The position numbers and the translations under genes are program-made. From Cyanobium gracile_A (GTDB taxonomy: Bacteria; Cyanobacteriota; Cyanobacteriia; PCC-6307; Cyanobiaceae), in the NCBI RefSeq assembly GCF_034931305.1, contig NZ_JAYGHY010000003.1, positions 53,821 to 117,820 of the forward strand: a stretch of 64,000 bases of DNA, in the 5' to 3' direction. The notes below the pieces were generated by a model. The model saw nothing but the letters and a program-made list of their open reading frames with translations. It did no database searches and was not told the DNA's origin. This document shows positions 35,092-43,865 of this stretch, one piece after another. The first letter of the stretch is position 1, and each line of letters starts with the position of its first letter.

Positions 35092-37011
35092 TCAGACGGA
35101 TGATGCTGTCACGGGTGACTGTTGAGGATGCTTGGATTGGTCGCTCCAGAGTTTTGCGTAAAGGCCCGAGTGGCTCAGTAGTTCGTGGTGCTGGCCCCGT
35201 TCGAGGATCTTTCCCTCTGCCATCACACAGATGACGTCAGCATTAACGATCGTACTGAGGCGGTGGGCGATCACCAAAACGGTGTGGTTGCGCTCAAACT
35301 GTTCAATGGCCTGCTGCACCAATCGTTCACTCTGACTGTCAAGGGCGCTGGTTGCCTCATCCAGGATGAGCAGCTCTGGTTTGCGAAGAATGGCTCTGGC
35401 CAAAGAAATTCTCTGACGTTGACCGCCACTGAGACGATAGCCGCGTTCACCTATCTTGGTGTCGTAGCCCTCGGGCATCTTGTTGATGAAGCCGGCGGCT
35501 TGGGCCTTGGCAGCTGCAGCCTTGATGTCTTCGAGCGTCACATTCTCGACACCAAAGCCAATGTTGCTGGCGATGCTGGCGTTGAAAAGAAAAGTGTCCT
35601 GACTGACGACGCCAAGCCTTTGCTGCCAGCTGGAAAGATTGATGTCTCGGAAATCCACTCCGTCGATAAGTATCCTTCCTCCGGTTGGCTCATAGAGACC
35701 CGCCAGCAGATCGGCGATGGAGCTCTTGCCGGCGCCACTGGAGCCGACCAGGGCGATGGTTTGACCGCGCCCTATGCTGAGGTTGATGCAGGAGAGAGCT
35801 TCCGGAAGATCAGGTCCGTAGCGAAGAGAAACACCATCCAGCTGGATCCCCTTTTGAAGATCTGTGAAAGGAACGCCTCCGGAGCGAATGAATTGCTTGT
35901 CATCATCACGGAGTATGTCGTTCAGTCGTTCCACATTGGCGCTATTGGCTGCATAGCTTGTGGCCAGTCCTGTCAGGCTGCCGACCCGCTGATTGAGTCG
36001 TTGCAGGGCAATGATAAAGGTCACCAGACTTGGGAGTACGCCACTGCTACGGTCCTTGAACACCAGCAGACTCAGTGAAGCGATAACAGCAATCGAGATG
36101 ATCGGCAGCATGTTGGAAATTGGCTGCACTAAGTTGGAAAGTTTGCTCTGCCTTATCGACAGCCTTTTGCTTTCGCTGAGTAAACTTTTCAGCTTGGCTC
36201 TTGAGCTCTCCAGCTGGCCCATGCTGTGGAGCAAACGGAGGCCTTGGATCTGCTCGTTCTGGTGGCTGGAAAGCTCCACGTTCACGATTTGTTGCTCCCG
36301 CGAGTTCCTGCGGATGCGCGGCAGAAGAACTTTTTGTACCGTCTGCATGGCAGCGGCCATGCCCATCGCCACCAGCAGTAGCCACGGCGAGATCGCCACC
36401 AGGATTGCCAGATAGATCAACAGTTGCAGGCTGTTCATCAAGAGTCCGTTGGCGAGGGAGATCTCTTTCTGAACGGTTCCGCCACCGGAGCCGACATAGT
36501 TCAGAAGATCGCCAACGCGATAACGGCTGGCACAGCCGAAACTCAGGGACAGCACTCGATCGTTCAGCTTGCTGGTGATTTCCGTTCCCATTCGGGTTCC
36601 CATCACGGCAGAGCTGATGCTGTTCACGTAGCTGGTCGCCGCCATAAGGGCCTGCAGGGCTACCGCGAAGGCGAGAAGCAGCACAAAGATGCCATCACGA
36701 CCAGTGCGCGTACTAAGGGCAGTGGCAAGCCAATCTTGGAGCCAGGGGAGCTGGTTCAGGGATCCGAGGAATGAAATCTTGCTCCAATCGCTGTTCTCCG
36801 GAGCACTGATCAGGCTCACGGAAAGAAAAATAATCCCGAGGGTGGCGCCCTCGCTGAGGCTGGCGGCCAGGCTTGTGGAAAAGTTAAGCGCCAGGAGCTT
36901 CCAATGTTTCTTCGCTGATTGCCGAATCAGGCGCGATGCAGGTTTCTGGTCAGTGAGAGGAGCACGAAGTGGCTTGGGGAGTCGTCTGACAATGCGATGG
37001 AGAAACGGCAT
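35092..37011 (-). CDS. ABC transporter, fused permease-ATPase (MsbA/PglK-like)
   Basis: A 639-residue half-transporter. Residues about 35-350 contain six hydrophobic helices of the type I exporter fold; the ATPase follows with Walker A GSSGAGKSS near 421, signature LSGGQRQRISLARAI near 527, Walker B LLILDEATSALD near 549 and the H-loop AHRLS near 583. It would work as a homodimer. Within a glycan locus that has no recognisable Wzx flippase or Wzm/Wzt pair, a PglK/MsbA-like role in flipping lipid-linked oligosaccharide is a reasonable inference; export of another lipid is possible. The start is ATG 37011, preceded by an in-frame TTG. GC is lower than in the main operon. Confidence 0.9.
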   Translation of the reverse strand: MPFLHRIVRRLPKPLRAPLTDQKPASRLIRQSAKKHWKLLALNFSTSLAASLSEGATLGIIFLSVSLISAPENSDWSKISFLGSLNQLPWLQDWLATALSTRTGRDGIFVLLLAFAVALQALMAATSYVNSISSAVMGTRMGTEITSKLNDRVLSLSFGCASRYRVGDLLNYVGSGGGTVQKEISLANGLLMNSLQLLIYLAILVAISPWLLLVAMGMAAAMQTVQKVLLPRIRRNSREQQIVNVELSSHQNEQIQGLRLLHSMGQLESSRAKLKSLLSESKRLSIRQSKLSNLVQPISNMLPIISIAVIASLSLLVFKDRSSGVLPSLVTFIIALQRLNQRVGSLTGLATSYAANSANVERLNDILRDDDKQFIRSGGVPFTDLQKGIQLDGVSLRYGPDLPEALSCINLSIGRGQTIALVGSSGAGKSSIADLLAGLYEPTGGRILIDGVDFRDINLSSWQQRLGVVSQDTFLFNASIASNIGFGVENVTLEDIKAAAAKAQAAGFINKMPEGYDTKIGERGYRLSGGQRQRISLARAILRKPELLILDEATSALDSQSERLVQQAIEQFERNHTVLVIAHRLSTIVNADVICVMAEGKILERGQHHELLSHSGLYAKLWSDQSKHPQQSPVTASSV

Positions 37012-37419
37012 CAACGGCGAGGCAGAATGGGGGCTGAAACTGGAAAGTCAGGGAGTAACTGTTTCGCTGATCGATGCCTCTGATCGTGGGGTGCGTGGCA
37101 TCGATAGATTTAATCAGGCCACCTGATCAGCGTCGTTGATCAGGCCGTTGGAACAGAGGCGGTCGATGACCAAGGCACAGCCATGCATTATGAACCAAAT
37201 CTAGGCCGTCACCGGCAGCCTGCACGACGGTGGTCTGGGCTTTCCCTGACCCGTGAGGGTAGGTTGTAGGAGTATTCGGTTCTTGATGCGAGGGTTGTGA
37301 CTCGCATCCACTAGGCACTTTGATCCGGCGCCTCCCCCGTCATCAGCGCCTGAGGATCCACCGTTTCCGCTGTGGCGATGGTCAGGCCACCGCCTCTGCG
37401 ACCAGCCTTCTCACTCCCA
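37012..37419. other. Divergent intergenic region
   Basis: This stretch separates the minus-strand ABC transporter from the plus-strand TIGR03790 gene and should hold promoters for both. I see no convincing hairpin terminator or RNA gene. A few in-frame codons (GTG 37372, ATG 37378) could extend the plus-strand gene into it. Short minus-strand frames near 37127-37318 have no recognisable product. Confidence 0.45.
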
Positions 37420-38568
37420 ATGCCCGCTGAGTCTTCCAGGGGACTTCAGTCGAGTCCCTTCCGCCGCTGCCAACTCACGCTGCTGTCGCCGCTGGTGCTG
37501 CTGGCCCTGACGGCCAGCCAGGCCCTTCCTCGCGGACCAAGGCCCACCAGTGTCGAGACCTTTTCGCATGGTCCCCTCGACCATCGCCACCTGGCGATCA
37601 TCATCAACGCTGCCGATCCCCTCAGCGAGACCATTGGCCGTGCCTACCAGAGCGCCCGCCTGATTCCCCCTGACCAGGTGATCCGGGTGCGCTTCCCTCC
37701 CAGGACCACGGCTTTGAGTCCGACGGAGTTCCGCCGCATCAAGCGCACGGTGGACAGCTTGACCCCTGGCCATGTCCAGGTCTATGCGCTGGCCTGGGCC
37801 GCTCCCTATCGGGTCGGCTGCCAGTCGATCACCAGTGCTTTCACCTTCGGCCTTCATCCACGCTTCTGTGCCGTCGGTTGCCGGGCCACCGCCTTGAGTC
37901 CCCTGTTTGCCCGTGGCGATGTGCGCCGTCCATGGGATCAGCTGGGGATTCGGCCCAGCATGTTGCTGGCGGCGACCAGTCTCGAGATGGCCAAGCGTCT
38001 GATCCAGCAGGGTGTGGCGTCCGACGGTACGGCTCCTCCGGGGACGGCCTATTTACTGAGCACCAGGGACGCCAAGCGCAACACCCGAGCATCGGGCTAT
38101 GGCCGGGTCGCGGCGGCCATGGGGTCAAGGTTCCGGGTCAGGGTCGTCGCTGCCGATGCCTTGGTGGGAGCCCAGGATGTGATGGCTTACTTCACCGGAC
38201 TGGCTTTCCCGGCGGGCATCCGTACCAATCGTTACCGGCCTGGCGCCGTCGCTGATCACCTCACGTCCCTGGGCGGCCAACTGACCGACAGTCCGCAGAT
38301 GAGTGCGTTGCGCTGGCTCGAAGCCGGTGCCACCGGCAGCTATGGAACGGTGGTAGAGCCATGTAACTTCCCGACCAAATTCTCAGATCCAGCTCTGCTG
38401 CTTGCCTATTACAGAGGCGGTGACACCTTGATCGAGAGCTACTGGCGCAGTGTGGCGATGCCCGGCCAGGGGGTCTTCATCGGTGAACCACTGGCCAGGC
38501 CCTGGCCAGTGCGCGAGGACCTCATGCCTGGTGACGCCTCTGGTGCCAGGCCCAGGCATGCTCGATGA
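37420..38568 (+). CDS. TIGR03790-family secreted protein
   Basis: A 382-residue conserved protein of unknown function. The N-terminus carries a signal-like segment (RRCQLTLLSPLVLLALTASQA). Family blocks are HLAIIINAADPLSETIGRAY, a central VYALAWAAPYRVGC, and the strongly conserved C-terminal part TDSPQMSALRWLEAGATGSY, GTVVEPCNFPTKFSDPALLL and SVAMPGQGVFIGEPLARPW. From memory, TIGR03790 proteins occur in genomes that also carry an exosortase system, in cyanobacteria, planctomycetes and others. ATG 37420 is chosen because it puts the hydrophobic core about 20 residues in; GTG 37372 and ATG 37378 are alternatives. It is the only plus-strand gene inside the island, and its last 47 nt overlap galE tail to tail. 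Confidence 0.85.
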   Translation: MPAESSRGLQSSPFRRCQLTLLSPLVLLALTASQALPRGPRPTSVETFSHGPLDHRHLAIIINAADPLSETIGRAYQSARLIPPDQVIRVRFPPRTTALSPTEFRRIKRTVDSLTPGHVQVYALAWAAPYRVGCQSITSAFTFGLHPRFCAVGCRATALSPLFARGDVRRPWDQLGIRPSMLLAATSLEMAKRLIQQGVASDGTAPPGTAYLLSTRDAKRNTRASGYGRVAAAMGSRFRVRVVAADALVGAQDVMAYFTGLAFPAGIRTNRYRPGAVADHLTSLGGQLTDSPQMSALRWLEAGATGSYGTVVEPCNFPTKFSDPALLLAYYRGGDTLIESYWRSVAMPGQGVFIGEPLARPWPVREDLMPGDASGARPRHAR

Positions 38569-39568
38569 TCGTTTCCAGTTCCGGGTAACGGGGCCGCCAG
38601 CCCAGCTCCTGGTGGGCCCGCGTGGCCCCGGCCACCAGCTGGGGAGGATCACCCTCGCGCCGTTTGGCGACGTGGGCCAGCAGACCCCTGCCGGTGACGG
38701 CCTTGGCGGTTTCGATCACCTGCTGAACGGAGTAGCCCGTACCGTTGCCGAGGTTGTAGATCAGGGGCTTGCGCTCAGTCTCCTCCCGCTCCCGCAGTCG
38801 CAGCAGTCTTTCCAGGCCCAGAACATGGGCGTCGGCCAGATCGGCCACATGGATGTAGTCGCGGATGCAGGTGCCATCCGGGGTGGGGTAATCGTCGCCA
38901 AAAATCTGCAGGTAGGGTTCCCGACCGCTCATCGTGTCGAGCACCCTGGGGATGAGGTGGGTTTCCGGGTCGTGGTCCTCACCCAGATCGCCGTCTGGAT
39001 CGGCACCGGCGGCGTTGAAATAGCGGAAGATCACACTAGGCAACCCGTAGGCCGCCGCGAAGTCGGTGAGCAACTGCTCCACCATCCACTTGCTGCGTCC
39101 GTAGGGGTTGATCGGTGCCTGGGGATGGTCCTCGGTGATCGGCACCTGCTGGGGAATCCCATAGGTGGCGCAGGTGGAAGAGAAAACGATCGGTAACGGG
39201 CGCTCGGTGGCCACCAAGGCCTCCAGCAAGGTGAGGGTATCGCCCAGGTTGTTGCGGTAGTACTTGGCAGGATCGCTCACCGATTCGCCCACATAGGCAT
39301 AGGCGGCAAAGTGGAGCACCGCCTCGATCGGCTTGCCTTCCAACGCCGTCCCATCGAGGGCGGGGTGGCGACCGCGCAGCAGAGGCTCGAGCACTTCACG
39401 GTCGCCCACCTGCCCCAGAACCAGGGGAACTTTCAGAGTTTTCTCGACGATGTCGGCATGGCCGTAAACGAGGTTGTCGAGAACCACGGGTTGGTGACCG
39501 GCTCGGGTCAGGGCCCTGACGGCATGGCTGCCGATGTAGCCGGCGCCGCCGGTGACGAGGATCCTCAC
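38522..39568 (-). CDS. galE: UDP-glucose 4-epimerase
   Basis: A 348-residue extended SDR that interconverts UDP-glucose and UDP-galactose (or the N-acetyl forms). TGGAGYIGSHAVRAL (6-20) binds NAD; FSSTCATYG and NPYGRSKWMVEQ supply the catalytic Ser/Thr and Tyr-x3-Lys; YFNAAGADPDGDLGEDH and the tail region YNLGNGTGYSVQQVIE are diagnostic of GalE. It starts at GTG 39568, overlapping the fcl stop as GTGA. With fcl and gmd it forms a nucleotide-sugar operon supplying galactose and fucose donors to the transferases of the locus. Confidence 0.95.
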   Translation of the reverse strand: MRILVTGGAGYIGSHAVRALTRAGHQPVVLDNLVYGHADIVEKTLKVPLVLGQVGDREVLEPLLRGRHPALDGTALEGKPIEAVLHFAAYAYVGESVSDPAKYYRNNLGDTLTLLEALVATERPLPIVFSSTCATYGIPQQVPITEDHPQAPINPYGRSKWMVEQLLTDFAAAYGLPSVIFRYFNAAGADPDGDLGEDHDPETHLIPRVLDTMSGREPYLQIFGDDYPTPDGTCIRDYIHVADLADAHVLGLERLLRLREREETERKPLIYNLGNGTGYSVQQVIETAKAVTGRGLLAHVAKRREGDPPQLVAGATRAHQELGWRPRYPELETIIEHAWAWHQRRHQA

Positions 39569-40533
39569 AGCCGCACCTCGGCGCCGCTGGCCCGTTCACT
39601 GACGAACTCGGCCACGGTGCGTCGCAATCCCTCCTGCAGGGTGATCTCTGATCGCCAGCCGAGGGCGGCCAAGCGGCTGACATCGAGGAGCTTGCGTGGG
39701 GTGCCGTCTGGCTTGGAGGTATCCCAAGCGATTCGGCCGCGGTAACCAACCGCCTCGGCCACCATCGTTGCCAGGTCCTGAATGCTCACGTCGGTTCCTG
39801 TCCCCACATTGATGTGTTGTAGATCCTCGGTGCCCGGTTGCCAGTGCCGCAGGCAGAACAGCGCCGCGGCCGCCAGATCATCGACGTGGAGGAACTCACG
39901 GCGTGGCCGGCCACTGCCCCAGCAGACCACCTCTTCGGCGCCGGCTTCACGAGCCTCCTGGAAACGCCGGATCAGGCCGGGAAGCACATGGCTGTTGGTG
40001 GGGTGGTAGTTGTCGCCAGGCCCGTAGAGGTTGGTGGGCATCAGGCTGATGGCGTCGAAGCCATGCTGCAGGCGTAGGGCGCGGCACAGCTGGATGCCGG
40101 TGATCTTGGCGATCGCATACCACTCGTTGGTGGGCTCGAGCGGCCCCCCGAGCAGGGCCTCCTCCCGGATCGGTTGGTCGGCCAGCTTGGGATAGATGCA
40201 GCTGCTGCCCAGGAACAGCAGCCGACGGCTCCCTTGCCGCCAGGCACTCTCGATCACGTTCTGCTGGATCTTGAGGTTGTCAAGCAGGAAGTCGGCGGGG
40301 TAGGTGGCGTTGGCCAGAATTCCACCCACCCGCGCCGCCGCCAGCACGACGACATCGGGCCGCTGGTCGGCGAGCCACGCCGCCACCGCCGTTCCGTCCA
40401 TCAGGTCGAGGTCCGAGCGGTCCACCGTGAGCAACGTCTGGTGGCCTTCCGCCCTCAGGCGTCGGGTGATGGCCGAACCGGCCATACCGCGATGGCCGGC
40501 GATGAAGATCCGATCGTTCGGTGAAATCAGCAT
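39565..40533 (-). CDS. fcl: GDP-L-fucose synthase
   Basis: A 322-residue SDR catalysing the last two steps (3,5-epimerisation and 4-reduction) from GDP-4-keto-6-deoxymannose to GDP-L-fucose. IFIAGHRGMAGSAI binds NADP; AARVGGILANATYPADFL, LFLGSSCIYPKLADQPIREE and NEWYAIAKITGIQLC (Tyr-x3-Lys) are characteristic, as is LMPTNLYGPGDNYHPTNSHVLP. Length is normal. It lies between gmd upstream (130-nt gap) and galE downstream (GTGA overlap). Also called wcaG. Confidence 0.97.
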   Translation of the reverse strand: MLISPNDRIFIAGHRGMAGSAITRRLRAEGHQTLLTVDRSDLDLMDGTAVAAWLADQRPDVVVLAAARVGGILANATYPADFLLDNLKIQQNVIESAWRQGSRRLLFLGSSCIYPKLADQPIREEALLGGPLEPTNEWYAIAKITGIQLCRALRLQHGFDAISLMPTNLYGPGDNYHPTNSHVLPGLIRRFQEAREAGAEEVVCWGSGRPRREFLHVDDLAAAALFCLRHWQPGTEDLQHINVGTGTDVSIQDLATMVAEAVGYRGRIAWDTSKPDGTPRKLLDVSRLAALGWRSEITLQEGLRRTVAEFVSERASGAEVRL

Positions 40534-40663
40534 GGGGAAAGACTCAGGCCCCTGGGCCGTTGCGCGAGGTGGACAATCGCTTGTGACGGCACCGTTCCTG
40601 CCGTGATTCTCTTCGGCGAGAGCTGGTCACAGATCTGACCATAGCGGCGTTTCGGATCTCTTC

Positions 40664-41788
40664 TCACGGTGCGGCCTTGAGTCCGACCTGGGGAGGATTC
40701 TCCATGGAGCCGACGACCTTGAAGCCCTCCCGGCGCAGAGTGGCCTCCTTGGCGGCTTCCTCCTTGTCGGTGGCAACCATTTCCGCCACCAACTCTTCCA
40801 GGGTGGTGGTGGGCGTCCAGCCCAGCCGTTCCCGCGCTCGGGTCGGATCCCCGAGCAGGGTCTCCACTTCCGCGGGGCGGAAGTAGCGGCGGTCGATGCG
40901 CACGACGGTGGCACCGGTGTCGCGGCGGGCGCCCGTCTCCTCAACCCCCGTGCCCTCCCAGACAATGCCACCCCAGCCCAGTTCCTCGGCTGTGAGTTCG
41001 ATGAACCGTCGCACCGATTCCTGTCGGCCCGTAGCGATCACAAAGTCTTCAGGCTGATCCTGCTGCAGCATCCGCCATTGCATTTCCACATAATCTCTGG
41101 CGTGACCCCAATCGCGCAGAGAATCAAGATTTCCCATGAAAAGACCCTGGTCAAGACCTGCATCGATTCTCGCCATACCTCGAGTGATCTTCCGGGTCAC
41201 GAAGGTCTCGCCCCGACGGGGACTTTCATGGTTGAAAAGAATTCCGTTGCAGGCATACATCCCATAGGCTTCTCGGTAATTGACCGTGATCCAGTAGGCG
41301 TAAAGCTTGGCGACGCCGTAGGGGCTACGGGGATAGAACGGCGTGGTTTCTTTCTGGGGGATCTCCTGGACCAGGCCATAGAGCTCACTGGTGCTGGCCT
41401 GGTAGATGCGGGTTTTTTCCGTTAAACCGAGAATGCGGACGGCCTCCAAGATGCGTAGGGTCCCTAGCGCATCTGAGTTGGCCGTGTATTCAGGGCTTTC
41501 AAAGCTTACGGCCACGTGGCTCTGGGCCCCGAGGTTGTAAATCTCATCCGGTTGAATCTGCTGAACAATCCGGATCAGATTGGTGGAGTCGGTCAGATCT
41601 CCATAGTGAAGAACCAGTCGCGGATCGCGCTCGTGGGGGTCCTGGTAGAGGTGGTCGATCCGGTCGGTGTTGAAGCTGCTGGCCCGGCGCTTGATTCCAT
41701 GCACCACATACCCCTTCTCCAGGAGCAACTCCGTCAGGTAGGAACCGTCCTGACCGGTGATCCCGGTGATCAGAGCCGTTTTGGTCAT
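40664..41788 (-). CDS. gmd: GDP-mannose 4,6-dehydratase
   Basis: A 374-residue SDR that converts GDP-D-mannose to GDP-4-keto-6-deoxymannose, the precursor of GDP-L-fucose. ALITGITGQDGSYLTELLL is the NADP motif; IYQASTSELYG, RSPYGVAKLYAYWITVNYREAY and LFNHESPRRGETFVTRKI are diagnostic, as is GNLDSLRDWGHARDYVE. It uses ATG 41788 and is the first gene of the gmd-fcl-galE run. GDP-mannose synthesis genes are not in the window. The C-terminal 40 residues (LVAEMVATDKEEAAKEATLRREG) are the usual tail. Confidence 0.97.
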   Translation of the reverse strand: MTKTALITGITGQDGSYLTELLLEKGYVVHGIKRRASSFNTDRIDHLYQDPHERDPRLVLHYGDLTDSTNLIRIVQQIQPDEIYNLGAQSHVAVSFESPEYTANSDALGTLRILEAVRILGLTEKTRIYQASTSELYGLVQEIPQKETTPFYPRSPYGVAKLYAYWITVNYREAYGMYACNGILFNHESPRRGETFVTRKITRGMARIDAGLDQGLFMGNLDSLRDWGHARDYVEMQWRMLQQDQPEDFVIATGRQESVRRFIELTAEELGWGGIVWEGTGVEETGARRDTGATVVRIDRRYFRPAEVETLLGDPTRARERLGWTPTTTLEELVAEMVATDKEEAAKEATLRREGFKVVGSMENPPQVGLKAAP

Positions 41789-41991
41789 GGGGTTGCCTGT
41801 GCTGTCAAGGGTTGAAGTGGTGCGCTGGACGCCCGTGGGTGCAGGAAGATCAACGGCCTAGGACGAGGGCATGTTGACGGTTGGAAATCCAAGGAAGCTT
41901 AGCTGGAAGCTCGCAGCCAGTCAGAAACTACCAAAAATGATTGTTTGAAGCCCTGTGGCAAGACCTTGTGAGTGTTGAACCTCCCTGACAG

Positions 41992-42022
41992 AAAAAAGGA
42001 CCTGTTCTTTACGGACAGGCCC
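41992..42022 (-). terminator. Intrinsic terminator downstream of the BI-1 gene
   Basis: On the minus strand an 8-bp stem (GGGCCTGT paired with ACAGGTCC, with one G-T pair) and a 9-nt loop are followed at once by six T. It begins 35 nt after the stop of the Bax-inhibitor-like gene and should end that transcript before the gmd operon. Confidence 0.85.
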
Positions 42023-42056
42023 CAGCAAGGTCATCAGAGAGAAGGAACTGAATGAT

Positions 42057-42794
42057 TCAGTCTCGCCGACCGCCGCCCTGAAGAGCAATGATCAGCCTCA
42101 GGATGAAGATGAAGAGATTGATGTAGGTGAGATACATGCCCAAGGCACCGGCCAGGTATTGGTCATCGCTGTAGGTGCGGGGCATGGTGTAGAAGTCGAC
42201 GAAGGCGGCTCCCACGAACAGCACGGTGCCGAAGCCGGCAATCATCAATTCGAAGGTACCGCCAGTAAACATGCCAGGGGCGAAAATCCCGCCCACCAAC
42301 TGCACCACCATGGCGATCAACAGCCCGATGATGCCGAGGCCCACCACACCGCTGAGGGCTTGGCCGACGTTGTCGCTCATGCGGCGGCCAAAAAAGGACG
42401 CGATCACGAAGGTGATGCCCGTGGCCAGGGCGGCGGTGCCAACGGCGCCGACACCAGCCGACGTCACCGCGTAGCTCACGATGCCGCTAAGCGTGAAACC
42501 GGTGATCAGGCTGTAGGTGGCAAGGATCGGCAGGGCCGTGCCGCTGTTGCCTTTCATGGCGGCGTTCTGGGCCACGAAAAACAGAATGAAGTTGCCGATC
42601 AGGGCCACCCAGAACAGGGGCATGAACAGGGCCGGAGCGCTGGCCATCAGCGACATGCCACCGAGGACACCACCAGCGGTGAGCACCATCCCCCCTCCCA
42701 CATAGGGGAGGGCCTTGTTGACAACGTTGGGACCGATCAGGGCGCTGGACTGGGCCTCGCGTATGGCGTCCTGGAAATTGCTTCTGGCCGGCAT
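42057..42794 (-). CDS. Bax inhibitor-1/YccA-family membrane protein
   Basis: A 245-residue polytopic protein with about seven hydrophobic helices, starting near residue 27 and ending in a helix (YLTYINLFIFILRLIIALQ) that carries the family's conserved acidic/tyrosine approach (SDDQYLAGALGMYLTYINLF). GFTLSGIVSYAVTSAGVGAVGTAALATGITF and FVGAAFVDFYTMPRTY are other BI-1 family blocks. Bacterial members include calcium-leak channels (YetJ) and YccA, which modulates FtsH. It follows phoH by about 100 nt on the same strand and is followed by an intrinsic terminator. Confidence 0.92.
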   Translation of the reverse strand: MPARSNFQDAIREAQSSALIGPNVVNKALPYVGGGMVLTAGGVLGGMSLMASAPALFMPLFWVALIGNFILFFVAQNAAMKGNSGTALPILATYSLITGFTLSGIVSYAVTSAGVGAVGTAALATGITFVIASFFGRRMSDNVGQALSGVVGLGIIGLLIAMVVQLVGGIFAPGMFTGGTFELMIAGFGTVLFVGAAFVDFYTMPRTYSDDQYLAGALGMYLTYINLFIFILRLIIALQGGGRRD

Positions 42795-42893
42795 GGCTTC
42801 GATGGAATCGAATTTCCACCATCCTGCCAGCGTCCCCCGGCGGTCGGTAGAAACCCCTGTGCGGATCTCCCTATCGGAGTTCGGTGGCTCGGA

Positions 42894-43865
42894 TCAGCGG
42901 CCCTGGGGGGAGGCATCGCGGCGGGCGTAGGCCTGCACCAGTCGCTGCACCAGCGGATGGCGCACCACGTCCGCATCGCTGAACCGGCAGATGGCCACGC
43001 CCTCCACCCCGGCCAGCACCTGCTCGGCCTCCACCAGGCCGCTCAGCTGGCCCGGGGGCAGATCGATCTGGGTGGTGTCGCCCGTCACGACCATGCGGGA
43101 GTTCTCCCCCAACCGCGTCAGCACCATCCGCATCTGGGCGCAGGTGGTGTTCTGGGCCTCATCAAGGATCACGAAGGCATCGGCGAGCGTGCGTCCGCGC
43201 ATGAAGGCCAGGGGCGCCACCTCAATCACCCCCTTCTCCAGGAACTGGGTGGTGCGTTCCTGGCCCAGCAGCCCATGGAGGGCGTCGTAGAGGGGGCGCA
43301 GATAGGGATCCACCTTCTGTTGCAGGTCACCGGGCAGGAAGCCCAGCCGTTCGCCGGCTTCCACCGCCGGCCGAGTGAGCACCAGCCGCTCCACCTTGCG
43401 TTCCTGCAGCATCCGCACGGCCAGGATCGTGGCCAGAAACGTCTTGCCGGTGCCAGCCGGGCCGATCGCCAGCGTCAGGTCGTGGCGTTCGATCGCCTCG
43501 ACGTAGCTGTTCTGACGCAGGGTTCGCGGCCGCAGGGGCCTGCCGGTGACGCTGGTGGCCAGCATCTGGAGCCCCATGCTGCGGTGCTGGTCGGAGCGCC
43601 CCGTGTCCAGGGCCGTCAGGGCCGCCTGGATGTCCACCGGGCCGATGGATTCGCCCCGTTTCCATAGCGGCTCAAGCAGCTGGATCAGGGCCTGCAGCCG
43701 CTCCACCTGGGAGCTGCGGCCCCGGATCTGAAGATCGAGGCCCCTCAGGACAACCTGGGCACCCGTCAACGCTTCAAGCCGCCGCAAGGCGGTGCCGTCC
43801 GTGCCGGCCAGGGCGATGGCGGCGGCGCTGTCCGGCAGGGCGAACGTGGAGGAGAGTTCGCTCAG
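42894..43865 (-). CDS. phoH: PhoH-like ATPase
   Basis: A cytosolic PhoH-family P-loop ATPase, probably RNA-linked. Walker A GPAGTGKTFLATILAV lies near residue 137, Walker B AFVILDEAQNTTCAQMRMV near 234, with VLTRPAVEAGERLGFLPGD and VVTGDTTQIDLP. The recognisable family N-terminus (STFALPDSAAAIALAGTDGTALRRLEAL) begins upstream of the first TTG (43787). The only initiator-like codon in the frame before it is CTG 43865, which overlaps the rpsP stop as CTGA, the same 4-nt arrangement used by many genes here. With CTG the protein has 323 aa, normal for the family; with TTG it has 297 and loses conserved sequence. Confidence 0.92.
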   Translation of the reverse strand: MSELSSTFALPDSAAAIALAGTDGTALRRLEALTGAQVVLRGLDLQIRGRSSQVERLQALIQLLEPLWKRGESIGPVDIQAALTALDTGRSDQHRSMGLQMLATSVTGRPLRPRTLRQNSYVEAIERHDLTLAIGPAGTGKTFLATILAVRMLQERKVERLVLTRPAVEAGERLGFLPGDLQQKVDPYLRPLYDALHGLLGQERTTQFLEKGVIEVAPLAFMRGRTLADAFVILDEAQNTTCAQMRMVLTRLGENSRMVVTGDTTQIDLPPGQLSGLVEAEQVLAGVEGVAICRFSDADVVRHPLVQRLVQAYARRDASPQGR

